The notes beneath the pieces are model-generated. The model had not been told where the DNA came from. It did not search any database and was given only the letters and a program-made list of their open reading frames with translations. Below are positions 60,451 to 64,000 of a stretch of 64,000 nt of DNA, in pieces. The first letter of the stretch is position 1; every line of letters begins with the position of its first letter. The position numbers were made by a program, and so were the translations under genes. Source of the stretch: Aurelia coerulea (taxonomy: Eukaryota; Cnidaria; Scyphozoa; Semaeostomeae; Ulmaridae); contig CM076948.1 in the NCBI GenBank assembly GCA_039566865.1, forward strand, positions 26,969,001 through 27,033,000, given 5' to 3'.

Positions 60451-61074
60451 ACCTTGTGTAGTCTGGAAGCTAGAAGATCTCAATCACTTGTCGACCAATT
60501 AAAAGAAATGAAACAGGGAGAAAGTTGGAGATGAAAATATTTGACTCCTTACATTAGAAAGTAGAATTATTAAGGGACAAGAGAAGGAAGCTTCACGAAT
60601 AGATATATCTAAGAAATTGAATATTTGTACTGTACAATATTAAATAATAATAGATAATAATGACACATAAATGATGTGAATAATAACGAATAAGCTGGAG
60701 GTGGATAGTTTCTTTGATTAAAGTGGTTTGTCATATCACACTCAGTAACACCTTACACAATAGATTGTACACTCTGTCAGCTGGGTTTTAATGTAGTTCA
60801 ACATCTCTTAGCATATTCCATTATTTCCTTCCAAATCTATTCGGTCCTTCGCACTGTATCTTTTGTGGAACGGTCATTTGTTGATTCCGCCCTAGAATTG
60901 GAAGTAAACGTATCTGACATTGATCCTTTTGCAGAACGAAAGCTGACTTTTGTAAATGGAAATCATTTCCAACTTAGATATTGTTTTGTTTTGCTTTTCA
61001 GTTGGTTTGCAAAGGATCGTGGTAGTAGTAATGGGTCTTTAAAGACATGTTCTGACATGTCAACTAAGGAAGCC

Positions 61075-63872
61075 TCATCGATTATACCTTGGATGTCCAT
61101 TTCTAACTCTATAATGTCTGTATGCTGTACGTTGCCTGATTTGGAAGCCTCTGTCCCTTGCAGCATGGAATCTGGCATCCAGACCTGCATTCCTCGCTGC
61201 ATATTCAGCTCGTTTCTTTTGACGAAATATTTCTTCAGCTTCAGGATTTTCCCTGTTAATAAACAACAGAAAGTGAAGGTGAAACGAGCTTGCGCTGGAA
61301 TCGCAGAAGTGGGGAGAAGACCTAATGGAATCTGTGACTCCGTGTCGTGAATCTACGTGGGATAGAGCTCTGTCCACTTGACTGTTCTGGCTGCAAAGTC
61401 AGATGATTGCACCATGCGTCATAACACCAACAGCAGAACAAATTCAGCATCCAGAATTTGTTAAAATTGAATTAAATATATCTAATGCAAGCAACAACAT
61501 ACATTGTTCATGGGGGTTCATGGTCATTAAACTTTCGATTTAAAAGGAACAAATAAATATGCATTGAAATTTTTGGTGAAAGAAGTTGAATGTATTTTCA
61601 ATAAAACACAAATTTTCGAAATGAAAAATATTGCCTATTAATCATCAACCTGTCTGTCAAAGTTATTGCACCAAATGATTTAAGATCTTATTGAATAGCC
61701 AGCATCTTCAATTGATTTTAGAATTTTTCCTGGCTGAAATGGGTACCTCCGTTTCAGTTATATAACAAAACATTTTTGGAATTTCTTTTGAAAGTAAGAG
61801 CAAGCAAATTCTGCAAGGAATGCATAGCAATATAAAAGTATCAAAATTTTAAAAGACCTGTCAGATTTATGTGCCAAAAAGACAGAGTTATACCGAACTT
61901 ACATTTTGTCCAGAACAAGCAAGCAAATATGTGCCAATATGAATAATGAGACTGGAACAGTTATAGACAATGTCACAACTGTAAATACTGACATCTGAAA
62001 CAAAAAGGAATATAAATATAAGAACTGATCCTGAGACAATCTGCTACTTTTTCATAATATCAAATTGTTTGAATAAAGAAATATTGCTAATTGTACAAAT
62101 TTGATACATCATTTGGAAGCTTACAGAATCTTTGAAAGGATGCAGAAACTTCTCACAAGTTAGCGTGGAGCAAATTGCCATGTAGAGTTTGTCTGTAAAA
62201 GATAAAGAACCATTACTGCAAACAGTAAATAGCATTATATGACATTCTGATATGTTTGATCTAAGTTTTCTTCTTGGATATAAGAGAGTACTTTGTTACT
62301 AATCTTGGGGCTTGTGGCTCACTATTGATGTAAAAATGATGATTCCAGCAATACTGTATGACCATTGCCAGCCAGCCAATTTGGGTTCTTTTCTTCGTTA
62401 AATTACATAGAATAATTGCATAGTTGATAATGTACATTGAAAATAGTTACATGAATAATAGCCTTCTTACCATAAACATAGTGGAACATCTTGTCTGGAA
62501 GACAGGAACGTAGCAGTGCCTGAAATGCAACAAATGGTAGATCAATGATTGTGCATGTTTTCTTTTTATCTTAGTTTTCTAAATATCTTGGTATTTTAGA
62601 ACAGAGTTGATGAGTGTGTATATATATTTGAAAACAATAATGTTTCACTCTATCTTGCCGTAAAATCAATTTATTCAATGATGATATTGAAGATCCTCAA
62701 ATAAGCCCCTGAGAGGATAAGCCCAAATTAAGAAGTTCACAAAATCCATCCTTTTGTGGGATTCAAATATCCCCATCAGGGCTTATTCAAAGGTGAGGGT
62801 TCAAACTAGGATTTACAGCAAGCAGCTCTCACCTCACATCTCCTTCTGAGGTTGTTAGTTTTTTTCTCATTGCAGTCAATGGTCTCAGGGATATGATATG
62901 GATATTTTTCATGTAAATCACATCTAAAAATGTCACAATAGCTTGGTAGGCAAACTGCGCTGGGCTTCTAAAAAAGATAACAAACAGTTAAGAATAAATC
63001 AAGGTGGAATATTGGAATATGCAGCATAAAACAGCATGTAAGCTACAATCAACATGAATGAAATCCACAATGCACCTGACAAGATTTTTCTGTCACAATA
63101 TACAGTAGTATTGTACTATTTACTGTAGAAATTGTTTTATGGTACCTTATGTTGAAGGTCTAGCCAAGTTTTCTAGCAGGAAGTTCATATTCAAAATTAA
63201 ACACAGTCATTTGTCATTAGCATATTTTACAATATGCAAAAACACACCTTTAGGAAAACATCTGAATGTTTTCTATTTGCATGCTCATAGAAATGATATT
63301 CTTCATAGAATTGTTTTCCACAAAGTTCACATTGCAAACTGATTGATTCAGTCTCTGATTTATTTCTTTCGATCCAAGTGAAAATGTCTCTCTCCTTATG
63401 AAGTGGACATCTTGTTGGCACATCAACATTGTATTTTTCATAAATTGGAAAGAAATCCTGAAACAAAAGTAAAATTTGAAATATTATACCATCAAAATGG
63501 AAGAATTAAGACTGTTCATCAAAATTTACATGAACTTACCCGTGGAAATGTTAGGTCATTTGGCTGTATCAATTTGATGCTCTCGGGGAATTTTTGGAAA
63601 AGAAAGGCACACAATTTTATGAAAACATTGCCTTTTGTTTGAAACCAAAAGAATCCGCAAAAATTCACCACAAGGAAATAAAACTTTACACTCTGGAAGA
63701 AAGGGCGAGTCCAGCTGATCAATGTTTCAAAGAAAGCTAAGGAACTCCTCACATTTGCTAAGATCTTCCTGATAATTGCAGAACGATGAACTGAACAATT
63801 CTTGCTTCTCGTATTCTTTTGTTGAAATTTCATCATCTTCAGCATTTTAACAGGGAGCATAGATTTGCATTC
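61075..63872 (-). CDS. C2H2-finger single-pass membrane protein, function unknown (5' end may be outside)
   Basis: Seven exons on the minus strand join with agreeing phases: 63540-63872, 63248-63457, 62833-62967, 62471-62519, 62125-62192, 61903-61994, 61075-61252 (stop 61075-61077), for 354 residues. The second exon holds a C2H2-type motif (LQCELCGKQFYEEYHFYEHA, then NRKH). The third is rich in Cys (VCLPSYCDIFRCDLHEKYPY). The sixth is one hydrophobic helix (FTVVTLSITVPVSLFILAHI) followed by a basic, Arg-rich tail (QKKRAEYAARNAGLDARF) ending GHPRYNR. The first exon is preceded by an acceptor, so an upstream exon beyond the window is likely. I do not recognise the family. Confidence 0.72.
61265..61430. 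repeat. Block resembling the left flank of the satellite
   Basis: GCGCTGGAATCGCAGAAG followed by GAGAAGACCTAATGGA resembles 56660-56695 (GCGCTGGGATCGCAGAAA, GAGAAGACCTAATCGA). The two lie on opposite sides of the satellite array. This copy is in the last intron of the minus-strand gene. Confidence 0.4.
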
Positions 63873-64000
63873 CTGAAGAAAAACGGAAAGAAAACATTAA
63901 CATAATCTGAACATAATCAACATAATATGAATTTATTGTCCCTAAACAATAATGCAATCTTTCGTAGGCGTGGCGTAAACAGTGATTAGAGTTGCGCAGC

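Noticed and set aside
60963..61202. 79-codon minus-strand frame overlapping the last exon
   Set aside because: It is in the other frame; joining phase from the upstream helix exon selects the frame ending GHPRYNR.
60865..61350. 161-codon open frame on the plus strand
   Set aside because: Antisense to the last exon of the minus-strand membrane-protein gene, whose exons join in phase and encode a coherent protein.
1..64000. CRISPR arrays, operons or prokaryotic defence systems
   Set aside because: None seen; the regular repeats are a 283-bp satellite and short tandem duplications, and genes are intron-rich.

Overview
This is a eukaryotic, animal window. Its genes are split into many short exons (mostly 50-200 bp) with GT-AG introns and strong metazoan protein families, in AT-rich DNA packed with small inverted-repeat transposons. 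I infer a marine invertebrate, most likely a cnidarian. The repeat style (many hairpin MITEs, Penelope-like hammerhead motifs, CR1/L2-like LINE tails) and a divergent GABA/glycine-type receptor fit this, but the species is not fixed by the sequence.

Layout. (1) 82-1306, + strand: the last two coding exons of a K-Cl cotransporter (SLC12A4-7 type); the rest lies left of the window. (2) 1307-18441: intergenic DNA made largely of MITEs, fold-back elements and short tandem duplications, with a few orphan exon-like islands, one hammerhead-ribozyme-like motif and a LINE-tail fragment just after it. (3) 20270-31454, + strand: a complete nine-exon Cys-loop ligand-gated anion-channel subunit (predicted 471 aa), with a possible alternative signal-peptide exon at 18442. 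A decayed copy of its last exon and 3' flank lies at 34035-34422. (4) 34823-55048, + strand: a complete 31-exon P4-ATPase of the ATP9A/ATP9B (Neo1-like) class (predicted 1135 aa). Its introns host a tRNA-Ile(AAU), a tRNA-derived retroposon whose 15-bp flanking repeat copies the exon 26 splice donor, mariner-type MITEs and a second hammerhead-like motif. (5) 56756-60450: a 283-bp-period satellite array interrupted by a 1089-bp element with compound terminal repeats. (6) 61075-63872, - strand: at least seven exons of a C2H2-finger, single-pass membrane protein that I do not recognise.

How they fit together. The K-Cl cotransporter sets the chloride gradient that a GABA/glycine-type channel uses, so their adjacency is functionally suggestive, though it may be chance. 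ATP9 is a housekeeping endosome/trans-Golgi enzyme. I found no CRISPR array, operon or prokaryotic system. The most unusual content is in the repeats: candidate self-cleaving RNAs, retroposition across a splice site, nested transposons and a compound-TIR element inside a satellite.
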